Shown in pieces: positions 37,393 through 46,264 of a DNA stretch of 64,000 nucleotides. Each line of letters opens with the position of its first letter. Position 1 is the stretch's first letter. The stretch comes from an uncultured Clostridia bacterium (GTDB lineage: Bacteria > Bacillota > Clostridia > Oscillospirales > Ruminococcaceae), in NCBI GenBank assembly GCA_947624555.1, contig CANQKW010000005.1, forward strand, positions 1 to 64,000, written 5' to 3'. The translations under genes were made by a program, and so were the position numbers. The notes beneath the pieces were generated by a model that saw only the letters and a program-made list of their open reading frames with translations, made no database searches and was not told the origin of the DNA.

Positions 37393-37878
37393 TTAAAGAT
37401 TGCGGTTAAGCGACTGACCTGTTGCTCTGCCAACGACCGCACTGTTGTAATAACCGATTTTCTGCTTAGTCTGTTTCAGAGCCTCAAGCTCACGTCGGGA
37501 GTCGATGTGCTGGTTCTTGAACTGTCCCGATATTACCTTATCCTTGTCGAGTATCCTCTGCTTTGCAACAGCGATATTTCTCTGCAAAATCTGCAGCTTT
37601 TTATGCTCCTCGTCAAGCGGGGTATTGATATAGCTACCATTGATAAGCTGTTTTAAAAGTGCAGCCTCATCGGGATTTTCAAACTCAAGCACAGCGTCAA
37701 GGTCATCTTTAAGCTCATCAAGGGTCGCAATCAGCTCATTTCTGGCGATAAGCCCCTGCTGTATGACCTCGATTTCCGCATTGACCATATTATCGGTCTG
37801 CTTTTCATATTCCTGTAAGGTTTCAAGGATCTTCTCCATAATCTCCCTGACTTTTTCACAGCCAAATGTATCTGCCAT
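37393..37878 (-). CDS. Probable flagellar export chaperone (FliT/FlgN-like)
   Basis: 161 residues, almost entirely helical and charged, with a long central coiled coil (LQEYEKQTDNMVNAEIEVIQQG, then DEEHKKLQILQRNIAVAKQRIL). No definite family motif, but its size, composition and position right after fliS match the FliT slot of Firmicutes flagellar operons, so I infer that it chaperones FliD or a related axial protein. A second, distinct FlgN-type gene lies at the head of the operon. GAGGGGAG precedes the ATG. Confidence 0.7.
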   Translation of the reverse strand: MADTFGCEKVREIMEKILETLQEYEKQTDNMVNAEIEVIQQGLIARNELIATLDELKDDLDAVLEFENPDEAALLKQLINGSYINTPLDEEHKKLQILQRNIAVAKQRILDKDKVISGQFKNQHIDSRRELEALKQTKQKIGYYNSAVVGRATGQSLNRNL

Positions 37879-37919
37879 AATTCTCCCCTCTTTCCTGAGA
37901 ATATTATTTTCAGCTTAAC

Positions 37920-38330
37920 CTATGCCTTTTTTTTATTATTTTTAGCGTCCTGTGCCTCGATTTCCTGCCTTGTCATCTGACTTATCTGCGTAAAAGCGTC
38001 ACGAAGTTCCCCTACAAGCGGAATGATTTTCTTCACCTCTGTGCAGTCCTTGCTGACATTTGCTTTTACTATTTCCTTGTAGAAAAAAACGTAATAGCTT
38101 TCAAGCTCTTTCGAAATCGGAATTGACATATCCAGCGATTCGCGAAGTGCGTCAATGCAGTCCTCCGCCTTGATAAATGCCGTATTTGCCTTGGGAATAT
38201 CCTTAGCCTCGACCGAATTTATCCCGATAGCGAGCTGACGTTCAATCTCTCTGTAAAGTCTGATTACGACCTCAACAGGCGTCATTGTTGTAACCGACTG
38301 TTTCTTATATTCCGAATAAGGATTAGACAT
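37920..38330 (-). CDS. fliS: Flagellar export chaperone FliS
   Basis: Cytosolic chaperone that binds flagellin and, with FliW, influences its synthesis. The 136 residues contain the FliS opening (NPYSEYKKQSVTTMTPVEVVIRLYREIERQL) and the helical bundle of the family, including YYVFFYKEIVKANVSKD. AAGGAG precedes the ATG. Located between fliD and the FliT-like gene. Its client flagellin is not encoded here. Confidence 0.95.
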   Translation of the reverse strand: MSNPYSEYKKQSVTTMTPVEVVIRLYREIERQLAIGINSVEAKDIPKANTAFIKAEDCIDALRESLDMSIPISKELESYYVFFYKEIVKANVSKDCTEVKKIIPLVGELRDAFTQISQMTRQEIEAQDAKNNKKKA

Positions 38331-38369
38331 TTCGCAACACTCCTTAGCGTTAGTTTTACAGTCGGATTA

Positions 38370-40763
38370 TTACTGATAGTTTCCGAAACCGCCGAGGTAG
38401 CTGGAAAGGTAAGCAGACTGGTTATTGAAATCGCCCATTACAGATTCAAGGTTTGTAAATACCTTCCACCAGTATTCTTCTTTGCTGTCGTATCTGTCCT
38501 GAAGTTGGCTTATACGTTTCTTTATGGACTCCATCTGGCGGTAAATATAGTTATCGGTTGAAGAAGAACCCGATTTAAGACCTGCCTTGCTGATAAGCGA
38601 GCCCTTTACAGAGCCTGTGGTTCTTACGGCGTTGTCGATAGCCTTATTGACCTTGCCCATAATTCCTGTATCGGGATCGGTAAAGAGCTTGGTTATAGCG
38701 TCTGCGTTCTCTTCAAATGCCTTGTCGAACTTTTCCTCGTCAATTTTAAGCTTACCGTGATCGCTGTAATCCGAAGACGTCTTTATTCCCATATTGTAGA
38801 TACCGAACTTAGATCCGTCGTCAAGCGTAACGGAATTGTAAAGAGCGGTTCTTATCTGAGACATAATGCTTGAAACGGTCGTATCGTTATAAATAACGCC
38901 TTGCTTTGCGGCTGTTTCCCACTTTTCGATATCTTTTTCGTCCATCTCATCTTTTTCTGCATCGGTGAGCGGTTCATAAAGATTATTCTTTTCATCTCTT
39001 GCGGGAGCTGTACCGATATAGCCGTAAACGTCGTCAATCAGCTGGTTGTAATCTTCGACAAAGTCTTTGATATTCTGCTTTACATCGTCGTAACTCTTGC
39101 TGATAACGATGTCATATTCTTCGCCGATAGTTATATTTTCATCAAAGTTGAAAGTCGTACCGTCTGTTGTAAACGAGTTGGAGTTGTGATAAATCTCGGT
39201 GCCGTTTACATTTATTACAGCATTTTTGCCCTCTGTAAAATCAGCGTCAGCAAGACCGAGCGCTTTAATAACATCGTTATTGGGGTCAAACTCAATCTTT
39301 TCAGCGGAGCCCATATTGTTTGCGGTCAGCTCAAATGTATTCGTAAGATTTGAGAAAGACATCGTAACGCCTGCGCCGCTCTTGTTTACCGCCTCTATAA
39401 GGCTGCCGATAGTAGCGTCGCTGCCAAGCTCGATTGTCTTGCCGTTGATGTCGAAAGTATACTTTCCATCGTCGCCGTTTGCAACAATTCCCATATCCTC
39501 AAGAGTTGTCTTTTCAGACATCTTGTTTGACGCACTTCCCTTAGAAAGTCCGAACGTACCGCCCTCTACAGCCGTCATAGTGAACGACATAGCCGTACCG
39601 TCAACCTTCATTGCGGCAACATTTCCGTCAGAAATACCGAATACTATTCCGTCCTCGTCAAATGCCTCGTTAAGAGCATTCTGGAGCAATACGGTGTTTC
39701 TGTCATTAGCTGCCTGTGCGCTTGTATATGTAAATTTGTCAAGAGCGTCCTTGTCAATTACCGCTGTGCTGCTTAAATTATGCGCATCTCTGTAAGCTGC
39801 CTCCTTGAGAGCGTTGTACTCTGCAAGAATACTTTCGTTTCCGCTTTCGTCTTTGCTGTCGAAATATGTTGAAGAAACGCCGTTAAAAGTTACTTTCTTG
39901 ATTTTGCCGTCTATTTCGACAGCAATTGTATTTTCACCTGTAACAGCGCTCTGCGGCGAGATAGAAACTACCTGCTGAGCCTTTACCATTCCGAAACTGC
40001 CTTCTCTTTCGGAAACGCTTACAGCGGCATTTCCGCCGACATTAAATTCGATAATGGAAGAACCGGTGCTTGAAGATACGGAAATGAAATCATCAATAAC
40101 TCCGTCATTATCCGAATCTCCGCCCGTCTTGCCGAAAGCGTCTTTGAGTGCGTCATTCAGGCTTGACGTAAGAGAATCCGTAAATGCGTCCATATCAACG
40201 CTGCCGTCATCTCCGATTTTATCTGCGGAAAGTTCTGCGTTGAAACTTACGGTCTTGGATACACTGCCGACTTTAACGTCAAGACTGAATTCATAGGTCC
40301 TGTTTCCGTCCTCATCGGTCGTATATTTTCCTGTCTGTGCAGCCTTAGATGCATCAAGCTTGAAATTGGTAGGCATAACAGACTTTCCCGACGCCTTTGC
40401 GGCAGATGCAAGCTGACTTACACTTACCTTATAACTTCCCTCAGATGAGCTTGAAGTCGTCGATACTCTCAATCCCTTCGCATTGTCACCGAGAGTTTTT
40501 CCGCTTACGGTGCTGGTGAAATTTTTGAAGGTATTCGGACTCATGATATAGCTCTTCTTATTAAGAATATCGAAATACTTATTCTTAAAGGTCGTCAGCT
40601 TATCAATAATATCGCGATATGCGTCCTGTTGCCATGTGAGCTTTGTGAGCTTTTTATTCTGACTATCAATTTTTGACTGATAGCTCGAAAGCATCTGCTC
40701 TATCATAGCCTCGGTATCATATCCCGAATTTATTCCGCTCAATCTTAAATTACTTACTGCCAT
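38370..40763 (-). CDS. fliD: Flagellar filament cap protein FliD (enlarged)
   Basis: Cap that guides flagellin polymerisation at the filament tip. The 797-residue protein is large for the family (often 400-700). The FliD_N region (LRLSGINSGYDTEAMIEQML) and the C-terminal coiled-coil FliD_C (ESIKKRISQLQDRYDSKEEYWWKVFTNLE) frame a variable centre. That centre contains two copies of a module also found in FlgL (about residues 156-240 and 276-390) and a flagellin-IN-like segment (FDINGKTIELGSDATIGSLIEAVN). ATG at 40763 with AGGAGG is used, overlapping csrA by 14 bp. Confidence 0.93.
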   Translation of the reverse strand: MAVSNLRLSGINSGYDTEAMIEQMLSSYQSKIDSQNKKLTKLTWQQDAYRDIIDKLTTFKNKYFDILNKKSYIMSPNTFKNFTSTVSGKTLGDNAKGLRVSTTSSSSEGSYKVSVSQLASAAKASGKSVMPTNFKLDASKAAQTGKYTTDEDGNRTYEFSLDVKVGSVSKTVSFNAELSADKIGDDGSVDMDAFTDSLTSSLNDALKDAFGKTGGDSDNDGVIDDFISVSSSTGSSIIEFNVGGNAAVSVSEREGSFGMVKAQQVVSISPQSAVTGENTIAVEIDGKIKKVTFNGVSSTYFDSKDESGNESILAEYNALKEAAYRDAHNLSSTAVIDKDALDKFTYTSAQAANDRNTVLLQNALNEAFDEDGIVFGISDGNVAAMKVDGTAMSFTMTAVEGGTFGLSKGSASNKMSEKTTLEDMGIVANGDDGKYTFDINGKTIELGSDATIGSLIEAVNKSGAGVTMSFSNLTNTFELTANNMGSAEKIEFDPNNDVIKALGLADADFTEGKNAVINVNGTEIYHNSNSFTTDGTTFNFDENITIGEEYDIVISKSYDDVKQNIKDFVEDYNQLIDDVYGYIGTAPARDEKNNLYEPLTDAEKDEMDEKDIEKWETAAKQGVIYNDTTVSSIMSQIRTALYNSVTLDDGSKFGIYNMGIKTSSDYSDHGKLKIDEEKFDKAFEENADAITKLFTDPDTGIMGKVNKAIDNAVRTTGSVKGSLISKAGLKSGSSSTDNYIYRQMESIKKRISQLQDRYDSKEEYWWKVFTNLESVMGDFNNQSAYLSSYLGGFGNYQ

Positions 40764-40998
40764 CTTGATTTTCCTCCTGTTTATGATTATCAAAAAGTTG
40801 TTTCAAAGCTGAATTTGATATATGCGCCGACTGCTCGTTTGTCTGCTTTGCAGTTTTCAGTTCACTCCTGAATACTTTTACTTCCCGGGGAGCATTTATT
40901 CCGATTTTAACCTTATCCTTTGAAATTTCAAGGACCGTTATTTCAATATTGTCAGCAATCACAATGCCTTCATCGGTCTTTCTCGTTACTACCAGCAT
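40750..40998 (-). CDS. csrA: Carbon storage regulator CsrA
   Basis: Small RNA-binding translational repressor that, in Bacillus, blocks hag (flagellin) translation and is titrated by FliW. 82 residues from the ATG at 40998 (MLVVTRKTDEGIVIADNIEITVLEI), with the conserved core KVKIGINAPREVKVFR; the tail is somewhat extended and polar. AGGAGG lies inside the end of fliW, 1 nt separates the fliW stop from this start, and its own stop overlaps fliD. Confidence 0.95.
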   Translation of the reverse strand: MLVVTRKTDEGIVIADNIEITVLEISKDKVKIGINAPREVKVFRSELKTAKQTNEQSAHISNSALKQLFDNHKQEENQDGSK

Positions 40999-40999
40999 A

Positions 41000-41428
41000 T
41001 TATGCCTCCTCAGAATAAACGGGACACTTAAAATCGTAATCCTCAAGCATAACCTGTGCCGCTATATTATCTTTTGTATTGATAACGATAGGGCAGCGCA
41101 GATTGATTGTTGTCTTTTTATAGTCATCGGGGACAATTGCTACGGCAAGACACCTGTAAGGTGTACTTTCATCAATCTTCAAAAGTTCCTGTTCCTCGTC
41201 TGTGATTTCAAAACGGTAATCGGGATAAATGAGCATCGGGTCATAAACCACGAAACAAGGCTCTTTATCCTCAACAGACTGGAGCCACATCGGGAAAACA
41301 TCATCTCCTAGAGGCGACAAAAGCGTATACTTTTTTGTGCCCTCAAATCCGATAATGCCGTTAGGCATATTGATTATTGTGCTGTCGTCTATCTCGGTTG
41401 CTCCGAAATCTCTGGTGTTAATCTTCAT
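41000..41428 (-). CDS. fliW: Flagellar assembly factor FliW
   Basis: CsrA antagonist that also binds flagellin, coupling flagellin level to its synthesis. 142 residues from the ATG at 41428. Family motifs: INMPNGIIGFEGTKKYTLL, MWLQSVEDKEPCFVVYDP and YRCLAVAIVP near the middle. GAAGGG precedes the ATG, which lies 5 nt after the DUF6470 stop. fliW-csrA in this order is standard for Firmicutes. Confidence 0.95.
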   Translation of the reverse strand: MKINTRDFGATEIDDSTIINMPNGIIGFEGTKKYTLLSPLGDDVFPMWLQSVEDKEPCFVVYDPMLIYPDYRFEITDEEQELLKIDESTPYRCLAVAIVPDDYKKTTINLRCPIVINTKDNIAAQVMLEDYDFKCPVYSEEA

Positions 41429-41433
41429 AAACT

Positions 41434-42066
41434 TCAACCCTTCGTGTTAAATATCGGCGGGATATACGGCGGTTCATAATTTGGATTTGAGCTTGGCGGT
41501 ACATAAATCGGTCCGCCTACGTACTCAATTTCTACTCTGGGTCTGTCACGCACGATAAGCTCAACATTTCCCGGTATAAATTCCATCGGAAGATCGGGCT
41601 TGAGGTCCCAGTCAAAGTCCTGTGTGCCCATTTGATACTCGATATTGAGCTTTCCCTCGTCAAATGTTATATCTGCGCCTTCCTTGGGCAGAAACTCCAT
41701 TATCGTTTCAATCGTTGCGCCTGCTCTTGCATTGTTTATTGCGATTTCAGAAGGTGACATTCCTCTTGCGAGCTGGTCTCCCTCCTGGACGACCTTTGCA
41801 GATCCCTGATAAGCGATTGAAAAGCCTTCCTGTGCTTTCTGCTTGAGCATATCTCCGTCATTCATATGACCCATACCCAAACTCTTCCTCGCCTCATAAG
41901 TATCAATATTGAGTTTCATAGGCTCTGCCTGCATAACATAACCACCGTTTTTCGTGGTAACGTTGACCTTAGGCTGCCTATCCTCTGCATACTCAAACTT
42001 TGCGTTTGTAATCTTGATCTCGATCTGTATCGGTATAGTCGTAATTTGCAGCAAGTTAGAATTCAT
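41434..42066 (-). CDS. DUF6470 family flagellar-locus protein
   Basis: About 210 residues, cytosolic, with the characteristic start LLQITTIPIQIEIKITNAKFEY and a proline-rich tail (YVPPSSNPNYEPPYIPPIF). The central MGTQDFDWDLKPDLPMEFIPGNVELIVRDRPRVEIEYVG region is also typical. Genes of this family sit between flgL and fliW in many Firmicutes; the function is unknown. The ATG at 42066 follows AGGAGGGGG; the track start (GTG at 42075) overlaps that site. Confidence 0.88.
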   Translation of the reverse strand: MNSNLLQITTIPIQIEIKITNAKFEYAEDRQPKVNVTTKNGGYVMQAEPMKLNIDTYEARKSLGMGHMNDGDMLKQKAQEGFSIAYQGSAKVVQEGDQLARGMSPSEIAINNARAGATIETIMEFLPKEGADITFDEGKLNIEYQMGTQDFDWDLKPDLPMEFIPGNVELIVRDRPRVEIEYVGGPIYVPPSSNPNYEPPYIPPIFNTKG

Positions 42067-42090
42067 CAGAAACACCCCCTCCTGAATTAA

Positions 42091-43701
42091 TTAACTGATA
42101 TAATTGAATATACTGTTCGGAACAACCTGTGACGCCATTTGCAGGCACGCATTGTAAAGAGCCGAATAGGTCTTCATCAGCGTTGACTCAGACTCCAGGT
42201 CTGCGGTTTCAAGCTCATTCTGACGCTCACTAAGGTTAAATTCTCTCGTTGTAAGACGTTCGACGTTAAAGCTTATGAAATCCTCATTACAGCCTAAGTT
42301 TGCGATTTCGGACAACAGCTTTTCGCTGGACTCTACTATTCTGTCGATACAACCGTTTGCGTAGTCAATATCGCCGCTCCTCAATGCTTTTACCGCATCA
42401 AGCGTAAGCTGCAGATAATTGTTTGAATAAAAAGCGTCTCTTTCGGTAATGCTCTCCTCGGCGTCTGCAACTCCCTCGGGAACTATTGTTGAAAGCTCTA
42501 CCGACTGACCCTCGCAGGTGATAGTACCCAAAACAGCCTGAGTTTTTGAAATAACGGGTTTATATCCCGTATCCGCAAATGCCGCATCGAGCGCTGCCTG
42601 AATATTTGCCAGATTTTCATCACGAGCAGCCTCATAATCGCCTTCTTCACTTGCGGTGAAAGTGATTTTCTTGGCTACATCGCCGACTTTTACTTCGATT
42701 GTGTACTCTTTTCCGTCCTCAAGCTTATCAAAGTTCACCTTGAACTTGTTCGTATAGCCCGAATCGTTGTCTATCGCAAGCTTTCCTGTTCTTTCAGCGA
42801 ACGGATTATTCAAAGCGCATACAATTCCGCCGTTTTCCAGCGATATTACGCCCTGCTCGTCGATTTTAGGGATCTCGTCCGACTTTTTGAAAGCCTCGTT
42901 CAGTGCGTCCTGGATTGCCGTCAAATTGTCAGCGGCGTCCGCTGCACCCGTAAATTCAATGGTTTTCTTAACGTTATCTGCATAAACGTCTATGCAATAT
43001 TTTTTTCCGAGCTTAATGGAAGAAAGGTCGATATCGGCTGTTCCTTTTTCTGTGCCGCTGCCTGTGATTTCCGCACCGTTGAACGAAATTCTCAATGCTG
43101 ACTGAGGGTCTATTACCTGAGTCTGCTGGTCTATGTTTAAGCCGAGACCTATGTCGCCGAAAACTTCATCCGAGTAAGGAAACGACCCCGGGTCGCTCAA
43201 CGCATTCAAGGGAACACCGTGATAAAGAACCGTTGACGCATATCCCTGTGCGTCAAACTCTATCGTAAACGGCATTGATTCGTCGCTTGAACCTCCGAAA
43301 ATCGCTCTGCCGGCAGTATCTGTATTAAACACCGAGCAAAGCTGCTTTACCTTGGTTTCAAGCTGCTGAGAATAAATGTTGTATTCTGTGCTGTCCTTTG
43401 TGGTGTTGCAGGCGGCAACAATCGTTTCTCGTATTTCCGCAAGCTCTTCGGACACCTTAAGGAGAGATGTTTCAGCCTCGGTATAGAAACTGTCCGCAAC
43501 GCTGAGATTTTCCTTATACTGGTCTGAAAAATACATGGATTTTCTTACGTTGAGCGCCTTTGCTGCGGTAAGAGGAGTTTCACTCGCTCTGTTGAACTGG
43601 CGGGTCGTGGTAATGCGGTGCATTGTCTTATCCTTAAGATTACCCACCCTTTTGAGGTCACGGTTAAATCCTCTCATTACAATTGAATTTGTTATTCTCA
43701 T
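42091..43701 (-). CDS. flgL: Flagellar hook-associated protein FlgL (enlarged)
   Basis: HAP3, the second hook-filament junction protein. The 536 residues exceed the typical about 300. The flagellin-like N-terminal helix (MRITNSIVMRGFNRDL to about 130) and the C-terminal helix (ALYNACLQMASQVVPNSIFNYI) are normal. The extra length is a central insert with two copies of a module (about residues 230-292 and 328-400; KKYCIDVYADNVKKTIEF and KEYTIEVKVGDVAKKITF) also seen in FliD. GGAGGT precedes the ATG. Confidence 0.93.
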   Translation of the reverse strand: MRITNSIVMRGFNRDLKRVGNLKDKTMHRITTTRQFNRASETPLTAAKALNVRKSMYFSDQYKENLSVADSFYTEAETSLLKVSEELAEIRETIVAACNTTKDSTEYNIYSQQLETKVKQLCSVFNTDTAGRAIFGGSSDESMPFTIEFDAQGYASTVLYHGVPLNALSDPGSFPYSDEVFGDIGLGLNIDQQTQVIDPQSALRISFNGAEITGSGTEKGTADIDLSSIKLGKKYCIDVYADNVKKTIEFTGAADAADNLTAIQDALNEAFKKSDEIPKIDEQGVISLENGGIVCALNNPFAERTGKLAIDNDSGYTNKFKVNFDKLEDGKEYTIEVKVGDVAKKITFTASEEGDYEAARDENLANIQAALDAAFADTGYKPVISKTQAVLGTITCEGQSVELSTIVPEGVADAEESITERDAFYSNNYLQLTLDAVKALRSGDIDYANGCIDRIVESSEKLLSEIANLGCNEDFISFNVERLTTREFNLSERQNELETADLESESTLMKTYSALYNACLQMASQVVPNSIFNYIS

Positions 43702-43723
43702 AATTATCTACCTCCGCGGCAAA

Positions 43724-45274
43724 TTATAAACCTACTCTGCCCGTGCCGTTTATAAGCTTATCGAGCATATCGTCAAGAGTTGTCAGAATTCTTGAAGATG
43801 CGTTATACCATTTCTGATAATTCATCATATTGATGCCCTCTTCGTTCATTGAGGGAGCTGAAACGTCATCTCTTGCGTCGAGCAGACCGTCGACTGTGAC
43901 AACTGCCGTATCATAGCGGCTTGACTCATACTGTATCGTCTGTCCCAGACGATTTGAGATGAACGAAATATATTCGTAAAATCCGCCCTGGAAATCGTGT
44001 GCCGTTCCGAAAAGAATATTGGAATTTTCAAGCTGTGAAACAAGGTACTGTACATTGGTGTTCTGCAAGGTGACCTCGCCTGTCAGCTCGTCACGCAGCT
44101 CGTCATAGCCGTATTCATAAAGTCCCGTTTCCTCGTTGAGCCTTCTGACCTTTCCTATCATTGTCGGGTCTTTAAGCCACTCATCTGAAACGTGGATATT
44201 TCCTGCCGTTATAAGCGCACCGTCGGGAATAGACGTAAACATTCTTCTTGACTCGTCCGTAAGAGCGCCGTTTGCGTTGTTGAACGTATCTGCGAGCGTT
44301 CTGGCGAACTGGTCTATAGCCGACTTGATGTAAGCAATTCCGTAAGAACCGTTCTGGTGACCTTTAGCGTAAACGCCGTTTCCGTTTATCATATTATAAT
44401 ATGCTTTGAGCTGTCCCGAAGTAAGATTAAGCTCTTCGCCGCTCTCGTAAAAGAGGATTGCCTCTCCGTATGTGTCGTAATCCTCCATAAGAATACGGTT
44501 CGTCTGGAAATCTATTCCGTCCAGAATTTCGATGCCGCCCATTTTAACGGAAAAAGTACCGCTGCTGTGCTGAGTAACTTCGATATTACCGTAGGTCGAA
44601 AGCTCGTCAATATACAAATTCATTTCATCGTAAAGCTCGTTGGGACCGTATTCCTCATTGAAGTGTACTTTCTCACGCTCAATTCTCTCGTTGAGCACAT
44701 TCATCTGCTCTGTCAGCTTATTGATATGGTCAAGCGTGTCCACAAGCTCGTTCACGTAGGTATGCTCTACCTCGTCAAGCTGCATATCGTAAGAATGGAG
44801 CAGATTGCAAAGGTTTTTTGCGGTATTTGCCACTATCGTTGCAGAGTCGCTGCTGTCGGGCTTTTCCATTGAATATCTCTGCATTGCGTTGAAGAACTGC
44901 TGTGTAAAATACTGCAAACCGTCCGACTCAAAGTTATCGAGAATATCTTCAATATCGGAAAGGATAGACACGTTCTTCTCTGTTTCTGCCTCTATCGCAA
45001 CATTTTCACGATAGCGTCTGTCTATGTATATATCTCTGATTTGGCTTACGCCGTAAGCGTTTACGCCCTGTCCCTGCATTGAGAGGTTAGCGTTCGGACT
45101 TGCCCAGCGAAAGCTCGAATTGACCGAAACATACTCGGAATACAAATCGACACGCTGTCTTGTATAACCGGGAGTATTGATATTTGAAACGTTATTTCCT
45201 ACAATATCAATATTCTTCTGTGCGAGCTGAAGGGTGCGCTTTTGCACCTCAAAACCCATATATGTTGGACGCAT
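43724..45274 (-). CDS. flgK: Flagellar hook-associated protein FlgK
   Basis: HAP1, the first hook-filament junction protein. The 516 residues have the rod/hook N-terminal motif (LQLAQKNIDIVGNNVSNINTPGYTRQRVDL) and the matching C-terminal helix (SAPSMNEEGINMMNYQKWYNASSRILTTLDDMLDKLIN), with a coiled-coil section near residues 165-200. AGGAGGAATAAT precedes the ATG. Lies between flgN and flgL. Confidence 0.95.
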   Translation of the reverse strand: MRPTYMGFEVQKRTLQLAQKNIDIVGNNVSNINTPGYTRQRVDLYSEYVSVNSSFRWASPNANLSMQGQGVNAYGVSQIRDIYIDRRYRENVAIEAETEKNVSILSDIEDILDNFESDGLQYFTQQFFNAMQRYSMEKPDSSDSATIVANTAKNLCNLLHSYDMQLDEVEHTYVNELVDTLDHINKLTEQMNVLNERIEREKVHFNEEYGPNELYDEMNLYIDELSTYGNIEVTQHSSGTFSVKMGGIEILDGIDFQTNRILMEDYDTYGEAILFYESGEELNLTSGQLKAYYNMINGNGVYAKGHQNGSYGIAYIKSAIDQFARTLADTFNNANGALTDESRRMFTSIPDGALITAGNIHVSDEWLKDPTMIGKVRRLNEETGLYEYGYDELRDELTGEVTLQNTNVQYLVSQLENSNILFGTAHDFQGGFYEYISFISNRLGQTIQYESSRYDTAVVTVDGLLDARDDVSAPSMNEEGINMMNYQKWYNASSRILTTLDDMLDKLINGTGRVGL

Positions 45275-45317
45275 ATTATTCCTCCTGAGAACGTCTTTGC
45301 CCGTTGTCGGCAGACGC

Positions 45318-45800
45318 TTATACTTGTCTTATCACCTGAGCTGCCGACTGTCCCGAAACAACTTTTGACGCATTTTTGTCATATATTTCGGGTTTATCGA
45401 GAATGCCTGCTCTTTTGACGAACTCTTTCTGATTATCGAGTTTTCTCTTTACTATCTCGGTCGTTTCGGTATTCAGCTCTCTGATATTTTCAACAAGCTC
45501 CCTCAACTGACCAGCAAGCATTTCGATTTTCGGCTTATATTCATCCGGAGCCGCTTCGGACAGCTCCGAGAGTTTCAGATTATCTATGCCCAATCCCCGA
45601 AAGAGAGCAAGTCGTTTTTCCTCAAGCGAACGGCTTTTCATAATGTAAGCCTGCTCGTCGTTAAGCGAGTCGGTAAGCCAGTTTATATCGTCAGCAAGAA
45701 TTTTCATATGCTTTTTCATAAGAAAAATCGTCAGCTCACGGTAAAAATCGACATTGATTTCCAGACACTTTACGACTGCGTCCGCTGTTTTTTTATCCAT
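45318..45800 (-). CDS. flgN: Flagellar export chaperone FlgN
   Basis: 160-residue, helical, chaperone-type protein matching the FlgN profile by size, charge and position between flgM and flgK. The long coiled coil spans about residues 30-125, followed by a disordered C-terminal tail (SKVVSGQSAAQVIRQV) that is presumably involved in client release. It would chaperone FlgK and FlgL during export. AAAGGGG precedes the ATG. Confidence 0.85.
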   Translation of the reverse strand: MDKKTADAVVKCLEINVDFYRELTIFLMKKHMKILADDINWLTDSLNDEQAYIMKSRSLEEKRLALFRGLGIDNLKLSELSEAAPDEYKPKIEMLAGQLRELVENIRELNTETTEIVKRKLDNQKEFVKRAGILDKPEIYDKNASKVVSGQSAAQVIRQV

Positions 45801-45829
45801 ACTCTCACCCCTTTCGGTATGTCATGCGA

Positions 45830-46093
45830 TTAACCCAGAATGTAAGCCGCAAGAACAGACGCATCTACCCCGTCCTCTGCGACCCGGTTAGCCTCGACCA
45901 AATCTTTGGGAGAAGCATCAGCCTTTACTTCCGCCGCAATTGCCGCCTTTGCGTTGGCGATCGCAGCCTCAAACCCGAATTCTACTCTGTCGGTTTTGGT
46001 TTTAACGGCAGCCGAGGCACTCGGTTTCTTAGGTGACTGAGTTTTATTCATCCTGTAAGCTGATATCATACCGCCAATACCCTTTATCTCCAT
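45830..46093 (-). CDS. flgM: Anti-sigma-28 factor FlgM
   Basis: Binds sigma-28 (SigD/FliA) until the hook is complete, then is secreted. 87 residues from the ATG at 46093, preceded by AGGAGGT; the track's first 19 residues are leader. The N-terminal polar region (MEIKGIGGMISAYRMNKTQ) and C-terminal helices (TDRVEFGFEAAIANAKAAIAAEV and VDASVLAAYILG) fit the family. First gene of the late flagellar operon, under a consensus sigma-28 promoter. Confidence 0.88.
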   Translation of the reverse strand: MEIKGIGGMISAYRMNKTQSPKKPSASAAVKTKTDRVEFGFEAAIANAKAAIAAEVKADASPKDLVEANRVAEDGVDASVLAAYILG

Positions 46094-46157
46094 AGTGCCG
46101 ACCTCCTTTTTATTTTGTAGTTTTGTTTGAAAATAGCGCACTATTCCCACAATTTAT

Positions 46158-46184
46158 ATATCGGCAAATCATTTAAAAACTTTA
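46158..46184 (-). promoter_or_regulatory. Sigma-28 (SigD) promoter for flgM operon
   Basis: Minus-strand TAAAGTTT, 11-nt spacer and GCCGATAT, essentially the consensus for flagellar sigma factors, about 65 nt before the flgM ATG. It should drive flgM-flgN-flgK-flgL-DUF6470-fliW-csrA-fliD-fliS-fliT. Confidence 0.9.
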
Positions 46185-46214
46185 GCATTTTATTACATAT
46201 TTTCTTATGAAATT

Positions 46215-46242
46215 ACAAAAAAGCGCCCAAAAAAGGGCGCTT
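46215..46242 (-). terminator. Terminator of the pilin transcript
   Basis: AAGCGCCC pairs with GGGCGCTT across a 6-nt loop and is followed by TTTTTGTAA on the minus strand, 22 nt after the last pilin-like stop. It shields the flagellar promoter. Confidence 0.85.
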
Positions 46243-46264
46243 AAATTTGTTTATCCCTACAAAA

